Positions 34,398-43,591 of a stretch of 64,000 bases of DNA are shown piece after piece. The notes under the pieces were generated by a model, which worked only from the letters and a program-made list of their open reading frames with translations, was not told the DNA's origin and searched no databases. The stretch's first letter is position 1. Every line of letters starts with the position of its first letter. Source of the DNA: Jhaorihella thermophila (GTDB lineage Bacteria; Pseudomonadota; Alphaproteobacteria; Rhodobacterales; Rhodobacteraceae); assembly GCF_900108275.1 (NCBI RefSeq), contig NZ_FNVD01000007.1:62001-126000 (forward strand), given 5' to 3'. The position numbers were made by a program, and so were the translations under genes.

Positions 34398-36074
34398 GTG
34401 CACATTCTCTTTCGCGGCAACTGGACGACGCGGGCGCGGCTTCTGTCGGGGCTGGTTCTGTTCGTCTTCGTCCTGTTCCATTTCCTCAACATCGGGCTGG
34501 GGCTGATCTCGCCCGAGCTGATGGAGCGCGCGCAGGACTGGCGGCTGGCCGTCACCCGCAGCGCCCCCGGCACGGTGCTGATCCTGGGCGCGATGGTGAC
34601 GCATTTCCTGCTGGCGCTGGCGCGGCTGGCGGGACGGCGCACTCTGCGCATGCCGCTCTGGCAAGCGGTGCAGATGATTTCGGGACTGCTTGTGCCGCCG
34701 CTTTTGATCGCGCATGTGGTGCATGTCCGGCTGGCCCACGAATTGTTCGGCGTGAACGACCGGATGGGGTATCTGGTGGCGCTGATCTGGGGTTCGCCCA
34801 GCGCGTGGAAACAGGCGCTGCTGCTGCTGATCGTCTGGACCCATGCCTGCGCAGGGCTGCATTTCTGGCTGCGCCTGCGCCCGTGGTGGCACCGGGCATT
34901 ACCGGCGATGACCGCGTTGGCGGTGCTGGTTCCGGCCTTCGCGCTGGCGGGGTTCGTCGCCGAAGGGCGCCACATCTCGGCCCTCCTGGCCGACGCGCAG
35001 GCCCGCGCGGCCCTGGTGGAGGCCTGGAACTGGCCCGACTCGGATGCGTTCGCGCAGCTCGCCCGGATCACGGACTGGGCGCTGTGGGTGTTCTGGGCGA
35101 TGGTGGGGCTGGCGCTGGCGGACCATGTCGGGCGGCGGCTGGTGAACCGGCTCGGCCACCGGGTCACGATCCGCTATGTGGACGGCCCCGAGGTGACCGC
35201 ACCCGAAGGCCCCACCCTTCTGGAAATCTCCCGTATGACCGGAGTGCCGCACATGTCGCTGTGCGGCGGGCGCGGGCGCTGCACCACCTGCCGCGTGATC
35301 GTCGAGGACGGCGCCGAAAACCTGCCGCCGCCGTCCCCTGCGGAACAGGTCAGCCTGAACGTCGTCAACGCCCCGCCCGGCGCGCGGCTGGCCTGTCAGC
35401 TGCGCCCCTGCGGCCGGATCACCGTGTTCCGCGTCTTTCGCGCAGACGGGCGTCGCCGCCGCGCCCATGCCACGCAGGGACAGGAGCGGCGGCTTGCGGT
35501 GCTGTTTCTCGACATGCGCGGGTTCACCGAGCGCACGACGGGGCAGCTGCCCTATGACGTGGTGTTCCTGCTGAACCGGTTTTTCGACGCCATCGTGCCC
35601 GCCATCACCGCCGCCGGGGGGACGGTGGACAAATACCTGGGCGACGGGCTTCTGGCCGTGTTCGAAACCGAGGGCACAGCGGGTTCCGCCCGCGCGGCGC
35701 TGCATGCGGCGACCGGCATTGGCACCGCGCTCGAGCAGTTCAACCACGACCTTGCCGCCGAGCGCGCCCCGCCGGTGCGGATCGGCATGGGGCTGCATCT
35801 GGGCACGCTGGTGCTGGGCGAGATCGGCGCCGCGGGCGCGGCCCCGCGCACGATCATCGGCGACACGGTGAACATCGCCAGCCGGCTCGAGGCCAAGACG
35901 AAGGAGCTGGACGCGACCGCGCTGGTGTCGCGCGAGCTGCTGGAGGCCGCCGGGGTGGACTGCCACGCGCTGGATCTGGTCACGGTCGAACTGCGGGGCG
36001 TCGCGGGGCCGGTGCAGGCCCTTCCGGTGCGCTCGCTGCCCTCGCTGGCGGCCCTGCCCGGCCTGCCGGACTGA
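34398..36074 (+). CDS. Membrane redox-sensor adenylate cyclase with [2Fe-2S] ferredoxin domain
   Basis: A 558-residue three-part protein. Residues 15-245 hold about six hydrophobic helices with many histidines (His28, 69, 106, 109, 149, 155), resembling a diheme cytochrome b anchor. Residues 257-345 are a plant-type [2Fe-2S] ferredoxin domain with ligands Cys289, Cys295, Cys298 and Cys333. Residues 363-540 form a class III cyclase domain: metal Asp372 and Asp416, adenine-selecting Lys412 and Asp489, transition-state Asn492 and Arg496, all intact, so ATP is the expected substrate. S. meliloti CyaC is a known quinone-responsive cyclase with an SdhC-like diheme anchor; this one adds an iron-sulfur relay. 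It starts with GTG at 34398. It probably reports respiratory-chain redox state as cAMP. Confidence 0.85.
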   Translation: MHILFRGNWTTRARLLSGLVLFVFVLFHFLNIGLGLISPELMERAQDWRLAVTRSAPGTVLILGAMVTHFLLALARLAGRRTLRMPLWQAVQMISGLLVPPLLIAHVVHVRLAHELFGVNDRMGYLVALIWGSPSAWKQALLLLIVWTHACAGLHFWLRLRPWWHRALPAMTALAVLVPAFALAGFVAEGRHISALLADAQARAALVEAWNWPDSDAFAQLARITDWALWVFWAMVGLALADHVGRRLVNRLGHRVTIRYVDGPEVTAPEGPTLLEISRMTGVPHMSLCGGRGRCTTCRVIVEDGAENLPPPSPAEQVSLNVVNAPPGARLACQLRPCGRITVFRVFRADGRRRRAHATQGQERRLAVLFLDMRGFTERTTGQLPYDVVFLLNRFFDAIVPAITAAGGTVDKYLGDGLLAVFETEGTAGSARAALHAATGIGTALEQFNHDLAAERAPPVRIGMGLHLGTLVLGEIGAAGAAPRTIIGDTVNIASRLEAKTKELDATALVSRELLEAAGVDCHALDLVTVELRGVAGPVQALPVRSLPSLAALPGLPD

Positions 36075-36347
36075 CCGCTTGGCCCGCCCGTTTGCCGCCG
36101 TCATGCGCGCGGCAAATACCGGCTATCGCCATGGCTCATGCCAATCGCGGCAGCGGGCCGGAACATCTGCCTCAATCTTGCCGAGATGCCGGAAAACTGG
36201 TGCATTTTCGCCCTACCCGCGTGGCAATCCGTTCCCTTTTGCGCCCTGCCTCACCGCAGTTTCTGGACATTGCAACCGCTTCGGGTCTATCCCCCCGGCA
36301 ACCCGGCCGGCGCAGCCGACGCAAACCTGACCATCGAGAGATTTGAC
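36075..36347. other. Intergenic region upstream of sulfate adenylyltransferase
   Basis: 273 bases without a convincing gene. Several short GC hairpins occur (for example CCCCCCGGCAACCCGGCCGG near 36290). I looked for SAM-II and SAM/SAH riboswitch patterns and did not find a match. The frame of the downstream gene is open here, but the residues do not match the family. Confidence 0.4.
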
Positions 36348-38069
36348 ATGACGATGCTTGCCAATCTGGCTCCGATTCCGGAACTCTACGTTTCCTACGA
36401 TTCCGCCCAGAAACTGAAGGTCGAGGCCGCCAACCTGAAAAGCCACGACCTGACCCCGCGCCAGATCTGCGACCTGGAATTGTTGATGAATGGCGGGTTC
36501 AACCCGCTCAAGGGGTTCCTGTCGGAAGAGGACTATGACAACGTGGTCGAGAACATGCGGCTGGCCGATGGCACGCTCTGGCCGATCCCGATCACGCTGG
36601 ACGTGTCCGAGGAGTTCGCCGAGGGGCTTGAGATCGGCGAGGACATCGCCCTGCGAGATCAGGAAGGCGTGATCCTGGCCACCATGACCGTCACCGACCG
36701 CTGGACCCCGGACAAGTCGCGCGAGGCCGAAAAGGTCTTTGGTGCCGATGACGTGGCGCATCCGGCGGTGAACTACCTGCACCACACCGCGGGCAAGGTC
36801 TATCTGGGCGGCCCGGTGGTCGGCATCCAGCAGCCGATCCACTATGACTTCCGCGCCCGCCGCGACACGCCCAACGAGCTGCGCGCCTTTTTCCGCAAGC
36901 TGGGCTGGCGCCGCATCGTCGCCTTCCAGACCCGCAACCCGCTGCACCGCGCGCATCAGGAACTGACCTTCCGCGCGGCGCGCGAGGCGCAGGCCAACCT
37001 GCTGATCCACCCCGTCGTCGGAATGACCAAGCCCGGCGACGTGGACCATTTCACCCGCGTGCGCTGCTACGAAGCGGTGCTGGACAAATACCCCGCCGCC
37101 ACCACCACCATGAGCCTTTTGAACCTGGCCATGCGCATGGCCGGCCCGCGCGAGGCGGTCTGGCACGGGATCATCCGCCGCAACCACGGCTGCACCCATT
37201 TCATCGTTGGCCGCGACCATGCCGGCCCGGGCAAGAACAGCGCCGGCGAGGACTTCTACGGCCCCTATGACGCGCAGGATCTGTTCCGGCAATACCAGGA
37301 CGAGATCGGCATCGAGATGGTCGATTTCAAACAAATGGTCTATGTGCAGGAGCGCGCCCAATACGAACCCGCTGACGAGATCGCGGACCGCGAAAACGTC
37401 ACGATCCTGAACATCTCGGGCACCGAACTGCGCCGTCGCCTGCGCGAAGGGCTGGAAATCCCGGAATGGTTCTCCTTCCCCGAGGTGGTCGAAGAGCTGC
37501 GCCGCCGCTTCCCGCCACGCTCCAAGCAGGGCTTTACCGTGTTCTTCACCGGCTTTTCCGGCTCGGGCAAATCCACCATCGCCAACGCGCTGATGATCAA
37601 GCTGATGGAGATGGGCGACCGGCCGGTGACGCTGCTGGACGGCGACATCGTGCGCAAGAACCTCAGTTCCGAACTTGGATTCTCGAAGGAGCACCGCGAC
37701 CTCAATATCCGCCGCATCGGCTATGTCGCCTCTGAGATCACCAAGAACGGCGGCATCGCCATCTGCGCGCCGATCGCCCCCTACGCGGCCACCCGTCGCG
37801 CGGTGCGCGAAGAGATCGAGCAATATGGCGCCTTCGTCGAGGTGCATGTCGCCACCTCGCTGGAAGAATGCGAACGGCGCGACCGCAAGGGGCTCTACAA
37901 GCTGGCCCGCGAGGGCAAGATCAAGGAATTCACCGGCATCTCGGACCCCTATGACGTGCCCGAGAACCCCGAGCTGCGCGTCGATACCGAAGGCGTGGAC
38001 GTGGATACCTGCGCCCACCAGGTGCTGCTGAAGCTCGAGAGCATGGGGCTCATCGCCGGCAGCCGCTGA
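36348..38069 (+). CDS. Bifunctional sulfate adenylyltransferase / adenylylsulfate kinase
   Basis: A 573-residue fusion that activates sulfate to APS and then phosphorylates APS to PAPS. The N-terminal ATP sulfurylase (about residues 1-385) carries FQTRNPLHRAHQEL near residue 194 and VGRDHAGPG. The C-terminal APS kinase (about 395-570) has the P-loop GFSGSGKST near residue 404 and the DGDIVRKNLSSELGFS substrate segment. Both active sites look intact. An ATG at 36348 is chosen; the frame is open upstream to 36138 but that DNA looks non-coding. In the alphaproteobacterial setting it serves sulfate assimilation, in contrast to the sulfite-producing xsc block upstream. The symbol varies (cysNC/sat-cysC), so none is given. 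Confidence 0.94.
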   Translation: MTMLANLAPIPELYVSYDSAQKLKVEAANLKSHDLTPRQICDLELLMNGGFNPLKGFLSEEDYDNVVENMRLADGTLWPIPITLDVSEEFAEGLEIGEDIALRDQEGVILATMTVTDRWTPDKSREAEKVFGADDVAHPAVNYLHHTAGKVYLGGPVVGIQQPIHYDFRARRDTPNELRAFFRKLGWRRIVAFQTRNPLHRAHQELTFRAAREAQANLLIHPVVGMTKPGDVDHFTRVRCYEAVLDKYPAATTTMSLLNLAMRMAGPREAVWHGIIRRNHGCTHFIVGRDHAGPGKNSAGEDFYGPYDAQDLFRQYQDEIGIEMVDFKQMVYVQERAQYEPADEIADRENVTILNISGTELRRRLREGLEIPEWFSFPEVVEELRRRFPPRSKQGFTVFFTGFSGSGKSTIANALMIKLMEMGDRPVTLLDGDIVRKNLSSELGFSKEHRDLNIRRIGYVASEITKNGGIAICAPIAPYAATRRAVREEIEQYGAFVEVHVATSLEECERRDRKGLYKLAREGKIKEFTGISDPYDVPENPELRVDTEGVDVDTCAHQVLLKLESMGLIAGSR

Positions 38070-38081
38070 GACACGACAAAA

Positions 38082-38113
38082 GCCCCGTCGATTGCCGTCG
38101 GCGGGGCGCAATT
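38082..38113 (+). terminator. Terminator after sulfate adenylyltransferase
   Basis: Ten-bp stem GCCCCGTCGA (38082-38091) / TCGGCGGGGC (38098-38107), one G-T wobble, loop TTGCCG, then GCAATTTCATTT. It is 12 bases after the stop. Confidence 0.75.
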
Positions 38114-38185
38114 TCATTTCCGAACAACCATTTTCTTGCCCCGGCTGCCACTTCGGGGGCTGCCGCCCGCCCGTGATGCGCCAAT

Positions 38186-39280
38186 TCAGACGCGCGTCCA
38201 GTATTGCACCACGTCGTTGTCGGCCCGCGCGACCTCCACCAGCCGGAACCGCGGCGCGGACTCGAGCCGCTCCACCCCCATCGCGCCGATCGCGGGGATG
38301 CCTTCGCCGCCGATCGCCAGCCCGGCCGAGAATACCACCAGTTCGTCCACCAGATCCGCCGCCAGCAGCGAGGCCGCCAGCGACCCGCCGCCTTCGCAGA
38401 ATACCCGTGTCAGGCCGGCCTCGCCCAGCTGACGCAGGATGTCCCCAGGATCAAGCTGGCTGCCCTGTTCCGCGCAGGGGATCAGCCGCGCGCCCAGCCC
38501 TTCCCACGCGTGGCGGCGTTCGGGATCGGCGCCAAGACCGTGACACAGCCAGACCGGCAGCTCGCGCGCCGTCCGCGCAAGCTGGCTGAGCAGCGGCAGG
38601 TCAAGAAACCGCGACACCACGATGCGAACGGGCTGGCGGTCGATGCCCAGATCACGCACCGTCAACGACGGATCGTCCGCCCGCGCCGTGCCGCCACCCA
38701 CCATCACCGCGTCATGCCGCGCGCGCATTCCATGCACCAGCCGCCGCGCCTGCGGCCCCGTGATCCATTTGCTCTGGCCGGTCGCCGTGGCAATCCTCCC
38801 GTCGAGGCTCTCGGCGAGTTTCAGGGTGACAAGGGGACGACCCTGTTCGGTCCTGAGGAAAAACCCGGCATGATCGCGCGCGGCGTCGTCGGCCAGAACG
38901 CCTGTCGTCACCGCGATGTCATGCCGCCGCAGCATCTCGAACCCCAGCCCCGACACGCGCGGATCGCTGTCGGCCAAAGGCGCGACCACCCGCGCCACCC
39001 CGGCCGCAATCAGCGCCTCGGCGCAGGGCGGGGTCTGGCCGTGATGGGCGCACGGCTCGAGCGAGACATAGGCCGTCGCCCCCCGGGCCGCCTCGCCCGC
39101 CTGCGCCAGCGCCACGGTTTCCGCATGAGGCCGCCCGCCGGGCTGGGTCCAGCCCCGCCCTACGATCCGCCCGTCGCGCACGATCACGCAGCCCACCGCC
39201 GGGTTGGGCCAGCAATTGCCCATGCCGCGCCGGCCCAGCGACAGGGCCAGCGCCATGAAACGGATGTCGTCGGCGCTCAC
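38186..39280 (-). CDS. ribD: Bifunctional riboflavin deaminase/reductase
   Basis: A 364-residue enzyme for steps two and three of riboflavin synthesis. The N-terminal deaminase has zinc ligands His52 (in RPHAETVAL, with Glu54), Cys77 and Cys86 ([12 protein letters not shown]). The C-terminal reductase has [13 protein letters not shown] and [19 protein letters not shown] (NADPH site). It starts with GTG at 39280, overlapping the nrdR stop (GTGA), so it is coupled to nrdR, the nrdR-ribD pairing common in proteobacteria. Length is standard. Confidence 0.95.
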   Translation of the reverse strand: MSADDIRFMALALSLGRRGMGNCWPNPAVGCVIVRDGRIVGRGWTQPGGRPHAETVALAQAGEAARGATAYVSLEPCAHHGQTPPCAEALIAAGVARVVAPLADSDPRVSGLGFEMLRRHDIAVTTGVLADDAARDHAGFFLRTEQGRPLVTLKLAESLDGRIATATGQSKWITGPQARRLVHGMRARHDAVMVGGGTARADDPSLTVRDLGIDRQPVRIVVSRFLDLPLLSQLARTARELPVWLCHGLGADPERRHAWEGLGARLIPCAEQGSQLDPGDILRQLGEAGLTRVFCEGGGSLAASLLAADLVDELVVFSAGLAIGGEGIPAIGAMGVERLESAPRFRLVEVARADNDVVQYWTRV

Positions 39281-39744
39281 TCTTCGGTCGGTTGTTGCGG
39301 CCGCAGCTCGTGGACGAAGCTTTCAAAATCGTCCGCGGCCTGGAAGTTCTTGTAAACGCTGGCAAAGCGCACATATGCCACGGTGTCGATCCGGGCCAGC
39401 GCCTCCATCACGATCTCGCCGATCTTGCTGGACGGGATATCGGTTTCGCCCATGCTTTCAAGCCGGCGCACGATGCCGGAAATCATCTGGTCGATGCGTT
39501 CCGGTTCGACGGGCCGCTTCTGCATCGAGATGCGGATCGAGCGTGCCAGCTTGTCCCGGTCGAAATCCTCGCGCCGGCCGTTCGACTTGATCACCACGAG
39601 ATCGCGCAGCTGCACCCGTTCATAGGTGGTGAACCGCCCCCCGCAGGCCGGACAGAACCGCCTGCGCCTGATCGCCACATGGTCCTCGGCCGGACGCGAA
39701 TCCTTCACTTGGGTGTCAATATTTCCGCAAAACGGGCAGCGCAT
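39277..39744 (-). CDS. nrdR: Transcriptional repressor NrdR
   Basis: A 155-residue repressor of ribonucleotide reductase genes. The N-terminal zinc ribbon is Cys3, Cys6, Cys31 and Cys34 ([13 protein letters not shown] and [11 protein letters not shown]), followed by the ATP-cone domain (about 46-136) that senses dATP/ATP. It is first in an operon with ribD. A degenerate NrdR-box-like dyad lies upstream near 39799-39814, consistent with autoregulation but weak. Confidence 0.96.
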   Translation of the reverse strand: MRCPFCGNIDTQVKDSRPAEDHVAIRRRRFCPACGGRFTTYERVQLRDLVVIKSNGRREDFDRDKLARSIRISMQKRPVEPERIDQMISGIVRRLESMGETDIPSSKIGEIVMEALARIDTVAYVRFASVYKNFQAADDFESFVHELRPQQPTEE

Positions 39745-39776
39745 GGGCCCATCCCTTCATTGATTACCGCCTCAAT

Positions 39777-39815
39777 TTGTGGGCGCTTCCCCCCACTTAC
39801 CCACAAGTATATGGG
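39777..39815. promoter_or_regulatory. Inverted repeat upstream of nrdR
   Basis: Arms TTGTGGG (39777-39783) and CCCACAA (39800-39806), 7 bp perfect. The right arm is part of CCCACAAGTATATGGG (39800-39815), which partly matches the NrdR-box pattern. The 138-base gap lies between the moeB stop and the nrdR start and must hold the nrdR promoter. Confidence 0.35.
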
Positions 39816-39882
39816 AGCCTCCAGAATTTGGGTAGGGGAGAATTTCGACCCCAATATGCGCGGTCCACCTGCGGCGCCCGTG

Positions 39883-40938
39883 TCACACCGGCGCGTCAAT
39901 GCCGCAAACCGGGCAGTCCTCGCGCCGCTTCAGCCGGATCTTGCGGCATTCTGCGTAAAGCGCGTCATAGATCAGCATCTCGCCGCGCAGGGCCTGGCCC
40001 GCACCGGTGATGACCTTGATCGCCTCCAGCGCCATCATCGCCCCGACGACGCCCGGCAACGGCCCGATCACGCCGGCCTCGGCGCAACTGGGCGCCAGCC
40101 CCGGCGCGGGCGCCTGCGGAAAAACGCATTGATAGCAGGGGGTGCCACGGGCCGGATCGAACACGCTGACCTGGCCCTCCCATTGCGACAGCGCGCCCGA
40201 AATCAACGGCTTGCCCAGCGCCGCCGCCACCCGGTTCGACAGATAGCGCGTGGCGAAATTGTCGGTGCCGTCCAGGATCACGTCATAGTCTGCGAAAAGC
40301 TCCGCCGCGATCTCCTCCTCCAGCCGCCGGTGATAGGGCTTGACCACCACCGCCGGGTTCTGCGCCTCCAGCGCCGCCTGAGCCGAAAACACCTTGGGCA
40401 CGCCGATATCCGCCTGCCTGTGGATCACCTGCCGCTGCAGGTTGGCGTTTTCCACCACGTCGTCGTCGATCACCCCGATCGTGCCGACGCCCGCGGCGCC
40501 CAGATACATGAGCGCCGGAGACCCCAGCCCCCCCGCGCCGATCACCAGCACGCGCGCCTGTTTCAGCTTCTTCTGCCCCGGCCCGCCGATTTCCCGCAAC
40601 ACGATGTGGCGGGCATAGCGGCCCAGCTCCATTTCCGAAAACGTCTCTGCGCTCACCCGCGCCTCCTGCCTGACCTCGACCGGCCTCGCCCGCCGCTTCA
40701 GCGCGCAAACCCCGGCCGCATATGCAGCGACGATGCCCGCACCCCCCAGAAGATACAACCACGGCATCACCGACCCGCCGGTCGCCGCGCGCATTGGATG
40801 GCCGTCGGGCAGGGTCAGCTGCACCGCGATCACGATGCCGAACAGGATCGCCTGCGTGCCCAGCCGCGCCCGCACCGGCACCCGCATCAGCGCCCCCATC
40901 GCCCAGAGCGCCGCGGCCATGCCCAGAACCAGCAGCAT
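39883..40938 (-). CDS. moeB: MoeB/ThiF-family adenylyltransferase with N-terminal membrane domain
   Basis: A 351-residue protein. Residues 1-80 contain three hydrophobic segments (about 3-18, 27-43, 57-80), unusual for this family. Residues 103-351 are a complete E1-like ThiF/MoeB domain: ATP loop VIGAGGLGSPALMYLG (131-146), DDDVVENANLQRQ, the DGTDNFATRYLSN segment, and zinc cysteines in CYQC and CPVCG. MoeB adenylylates the C-terminal glycine of MoaD for molybdopterin synthesis. Molybdenum cofactor is needed locally by SoeA, though that gene is about 25 kb away. It is the last gene of coaBC-dut-moeB. The membrane anchor is the odd feature. Confidence 0.88.
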   Translation of the reverse strand: MLLVLGMAAALWAMGALMRVPVRARLGTQAILFGIVIAVQLTLPDGHPMRAATGGSVMPWLYLLGGAGIVAAYAAGVCALKRRARPVEVRQEARVSAETFSEMELGRYARHIVLREIGGPGQKKLKQARVLVIGAGGLGSPALMYLGAAGVGTIGVIDDDVVENANLQRQVIHRQADIGVPKVFSAQAALEAQNPAVVVKPYHRRLEEEIAAELFADYDVILDGTDNFATRYLSNRVAAALGKPLISGALSQWEGQVSVFDPARGTPCYQCVFPQAPAPGLAPSCAEAGVIGPLPGVVGAMMALEAIKVITGAGQALRGEMLIYDALYAECRKIRLKRREDCPVCGIDAPV

Positions 40939-40949
40939 CAGCCCAAACC

Positions 40950-41411
40950 TCAGTCTTGGCCGGTCGATCCGAACCCGCCGCTGCCGCGCGCGGTTGCGCC
41001 CAGCTCGTCCACCAGCACGAACCGCGCCCGCAGAACCGGTGCCACGACCATCTGCGCGATCCGGTCGCCATGCCGGACGACGAAAGGCTCCTGACCGGCA
41101 TTCATCACGATCACGCCGAGCGGCCCGCGATAGTCGCTGTCGATCGTCCCCGGTGCGTTCGGCAAGGTCACCCCATGCTTCAGCGCCAGCCCCGACCGGG
41201 GCCGGATCTGCACCTCATACCCGTCCGGAATCTCGATCCTGAGCCCCGTCGGCACCAGCGCCCGCGCCCCCGGCGCCAGCACCATCTCGCCGCGATCGGG
41301 CAGGTTCGCCCGCAGATCCGCCCCCGCCGCGCCCGCGGTCGCATAAGATGGCAGCGGCACGGACCGATCCGCCCCCTCGTCATGCACCACCCGGATCGGG
41401 ATCACGCCCAT
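40950..41411 (-). CDS. dut: dUTP diphosphatase
   Basis: A 153-residue trimeric dUTPase. All five motifs are present: [10 protein letters not shown], the [10 protein letters not shown] motif, [27 protein letters not shown] and the C-terminal [10 protein letters not shown]. The frame is open to 41441, but that DNA is a copy of the dispersed repeat; the ATG at 41411 ([11 protein letters not shown]) gives the standard length. It lies between coaBC and moeB, matching the frequent coaBC-dut pairing. Confidence 0.95.
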   Translation of the reverse strand: MGVIPIRVVHDEGADRSVPLPSYATAGAAGADLRANLPDRGEMVLAPGARALVPTGLRIEIPDGYEVQIRPRSGLALKHGVTLPNAPGTIDSDYRGPLGVIVMNAGQEPFVVRHGDRIAQMVVAPVLRARFVLVDELGATARGSGGFGSTGQD

Positions 41412-41413
41412 TC

Positions 41414-41439
41414 CTGCTTCTTTCTGGTCAAAAATACCC
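41414..41439 (+). repeat. Dispersed repeat, minimal copy F, in coaBC-dut spacer
   Basis: CTGCTTCTTTCTGGTCAAAA then ATACCCA, without hairpins. It lies between two minus-strand genes, antisense to them, 3 bases from the dut start. Its complement supplies an A/G-rich AGAAAGAAGCAGGA that could serve as dut ribosome-binding sequence. Confidence 0.65.
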
Positions 41440-41456
41440 AATTCCCGATCCCTGCC

Positions 41457-42653
41457 TCACGCGCCCAGCGCCGCGGCAATGCGCGCCGCCAGCCACCGGG
41501 CGACCTCTTCCTTGCCCATGCGCGGCCACTCCTCGACCCCCTCCTCGGTGATCAGCACCACGGCATTCTCGTCCCCGCCCATGATCCCGGTTTCGGGGCT
41601 CACGTCATTGGCCACGATCCAGTCGCACCCCTTGCGTTCCCGCTTGGCCCTGGCATGGGCGATCACGTCGTCGGTCTCGGCGGCAAAACCCACCACCAGC
41701 GCCGGACGCCCCTCTTCCATCCGGGCCACGGTCTTCAGGATGTCGGGGTTCTCGGCAAACTCCAGAACGGGCAGACCGTCGCGGCTCTTCTTCAGCTTGC
41801 GATCGCTGGCCTGCGCCACCCGCCAGTCGGCCACCGCCGCCGCGAAGACCGCCGCCTCCACCGGCAGCGCCGCCTGCACCGCCTCGAGCATCTGCTGCGC
41901 GGTTTCCACCCGCACCACCTGCACCCCCAGCGGCGGGGGCACCTCGGCCGGGCCGGTCACGAACACCACCTCGGCCCCCAGTTCCGCCAGCGCCCGCGCC
42001 ACCGCCGCGCCCTGCGCCCCGGACGAGCGGTTGGCGATATAACGCACCGGGTCGATCGGTTCATGGGTCGGCCCCGAGGTCACCAGCACCCGCCGCCCCG
42101 CCAGCGGCCCGGCGCCCAGCGCCGCCTCGATCGCCGCGACGATCTCCAGCGGTTCGGCCATCCGTCCCGGGCCGTATTCGCCGCAGGCCATGTCGCCTTC
42201 GTTGGGGCCAACGAACAGCACGCCGTCGCGCCGCAGCGTCTCGACATTGCGCCCGGTCGCGGGATGTTCCCACATCCGCACATTCATCGCCGGAGCCACC
42301 AGCACCCGCTTGTCCGTTGCCATCAGCAGGGTCGAGGCCAGGTCATTTGCCAACCCACCGGCCATCTTCGCGATCAGATCGGCTGTCGCGGGCGCGACCA
42401 CCACCAGATCCGCGCTGCGGCTCAGCTTGATATGGCCCATCTCGGCCTCGGCGGTCAGGTCGAACAGATCCTGATGCACCGCGTGCCCGGCCAGCGCCGA
42501 AACCGAAAGCGGCGTCACGAACTGCGCGCCCCCCGCCGTCAGCACCGGCACCACGGACGCCCCCCGTTCGCGCAACCGGCGAATCAGATCCAGCGCCTTG
42601 TAGGCGGCGATCCCGCCACCGATAATCAGCAAAATGCGCCTGCCCTGCAGCAT
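41457..42653 (-). CDS. coaBC: Bifunctional phosphopantothenoylcysteine decarboxylase/synthase
   Basis: A 398-residue CoA-biosynthesis enzyme. The N-terminal FMN-binding decarboxylase (CoaC) has GGGIAAYKALDLIRRL, the catalytic His in MGHIKLSR, and PAMNVRMWEHPA. The C-terminal synthase (CoaB) has the TSGPTHEPIDPVRYIANRSS block (20 residues) and the nucleotide-binding region. The start chosen is the ATG at 42653 with AGGGGG about 6 bases upstream; ATGs at 42680 and 42731 are less supported. It heads coaBC-dut-moeB. Confidence 0.95.
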   Translation of the reverse strand: MLQGRRILLIIGGGIAAYKALDLIRRLRERGASVVPVLTAGGAQFVTPLSVSALAGHAVHQDLFDLTAEAEMGHIKLSRSADLVVVAPATADLIAKMAGGLANDLASTLLMATDKRVLVAPAMNVRMWEHPATGRNVETLRRDGVLFVGPNEGDMACGEYGPGRMAEPLEIVAAIEAALGAGPLAGRRVLVTSGPTHEPIDPVRYIANRSSGAQGAAVARALAELGAEVVFVTGPAEVPPPLGVQVVRVETAQQMLEAVQAALPVEAAVFAAAVADWRVAQASDRKLKKSRDGLPVLEFAENPDILKTVARMEEGRPALVVGFAAETDDVIAHARAKRERKGCDWIVANDVSPETGIMGGDENAVVLITEEGVEEWPRMGKEEVARWLAARIAAALGA

Positions 42654-42754
42654 CCCCGCGCCCCCTGATGCGAAAACCATTTCGACAATAGGTCGATGCG
42701 AACGGAACTGCCAGAGACCAGATCGCCCCACCCGGCACCCGACCGGCCAAAGCG

Positions 42755-43591
42755 CTATCCCTTGTTTTCAAACACCGCACAAGGGTCCGGCCGCTCGACC
42801 GGGGGGCTGTCCAGAACCGCGTCGAACCTGCCCCGAATCCGGCCGCCTTCGGACTGGCCCAGGGAAAACACCCGCAGCCCCGGCCGCACCCGGCGCAGCA
42901 CCTCGGGCACGCCCCGATCCGTCCGCGCGTGCCCGTTGCCGGTGATGACGACGACGGGTCCGCCCGTATCCTCCACCGCGCGCACCGCCGCTCGGGCCAG
43001 AATCGCATCGCGCAGACGCTGGAAATCCACCATCATCTTCAACTGCTCCTTCGGCAGGGCATGGCAATGCGCCTCGTCCTGTTCGTCCAGCCGCGCGGCC
43101 AGTTCATCCTCCGGCAGCGGCACCATCAACCCGTATTCCGCGGCAGCCGAGCCGAACACCACCGCCATCCCCTGCTTGCGCAGCACCGGCGCGGCCTCGC
43201 GCGGCAAGAGCCCGCCATAGATCGGCAATCCTTGCGTCGCCTCCAGCAAGGGCACATACATGTCGAAATTCGGCCATCCCTTGCGCGCCGCCGCGACCGC
43301 CTGCGCCAGGTGTCCCTCGCCCTCAAGCCAGCCTGCGTTGATCCGCGCCGCCGTCTCGGGCGAAATCATCTCCCACACGACGGCCTTGGGCCGCAGCGCG
43401 CGAATTGCCGCCAGCTGCACCGCGTGATGGCGCGGGTTGTCATGCACCTCGCCCAGAATTACCACGTCCGCGACGCGCATGCGATCCAGCACTTCCGCCG
43501 GGATTTCGGCCTCGGGCAAGGACTCGGCCGCCCGCAGCGGGACGGCCCACAGCGCCAGAAGGGCGCAGACCAGAATCGTGAATGCTTTCAT
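42755..43591 (-). CDS. ChaN-family (Tiki/heme-binding) protein
   Basis: A 278-residue exported protein of PF04187. A signal peptide MKAFTILVCALLALWAVPLRA is followed by the ADVVILGEVHDNPRHHAVQL motif that marks the family, and VVVITGNGHARTD near the C-terminus. Campylobacter ChaN binds heme; relatives include TraB/Tiki-like proteases. Its ATG overlaps the rpoH2-like stop (ATGA), so it is made with the sigma factor, tying it to the stress or iron/heme response. Lipidation is not apparent, as there is no lipobox Cys at the signal end. Confidence 0.82.
   Translation of the reverse strand: MKAFTILVCALLALWAVPLRAAESLPEAEIPAEVLDRMRVADVVILGEVHDNPRHHAVQLAAIRALRPKAVVWEMISPETAARINAGWLEGEGHLAQAVAAARKGWPNFDMYVPLLEATQGLPIYGGLLPREAAPVLRKQGMAVVFGSAAAEYGLMVPLPEDELAARLDEQDEAHCHALPKEQLKMMVDFQRLRDAILARAAVRAVEDTGGPVVVITGNGHARTDRGVPEVLRRVRPGLRVFSLGQSEGGRIRGRFDAVLDSPPVERPDPCAVFENKG

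Noticed and set aside
36075-36347. SAM-II or SAM/SAH riboswitch upstream of sulfate adenylyltransferase
   Set aside because: Short hairpins are present but the conserved ligand-pocket sequences are not.
36213-38117. Minus-strand open frame of 634 codons opposite sulfate adenylyltransferase
   Set aside because: Antisense shadow with no domain features.
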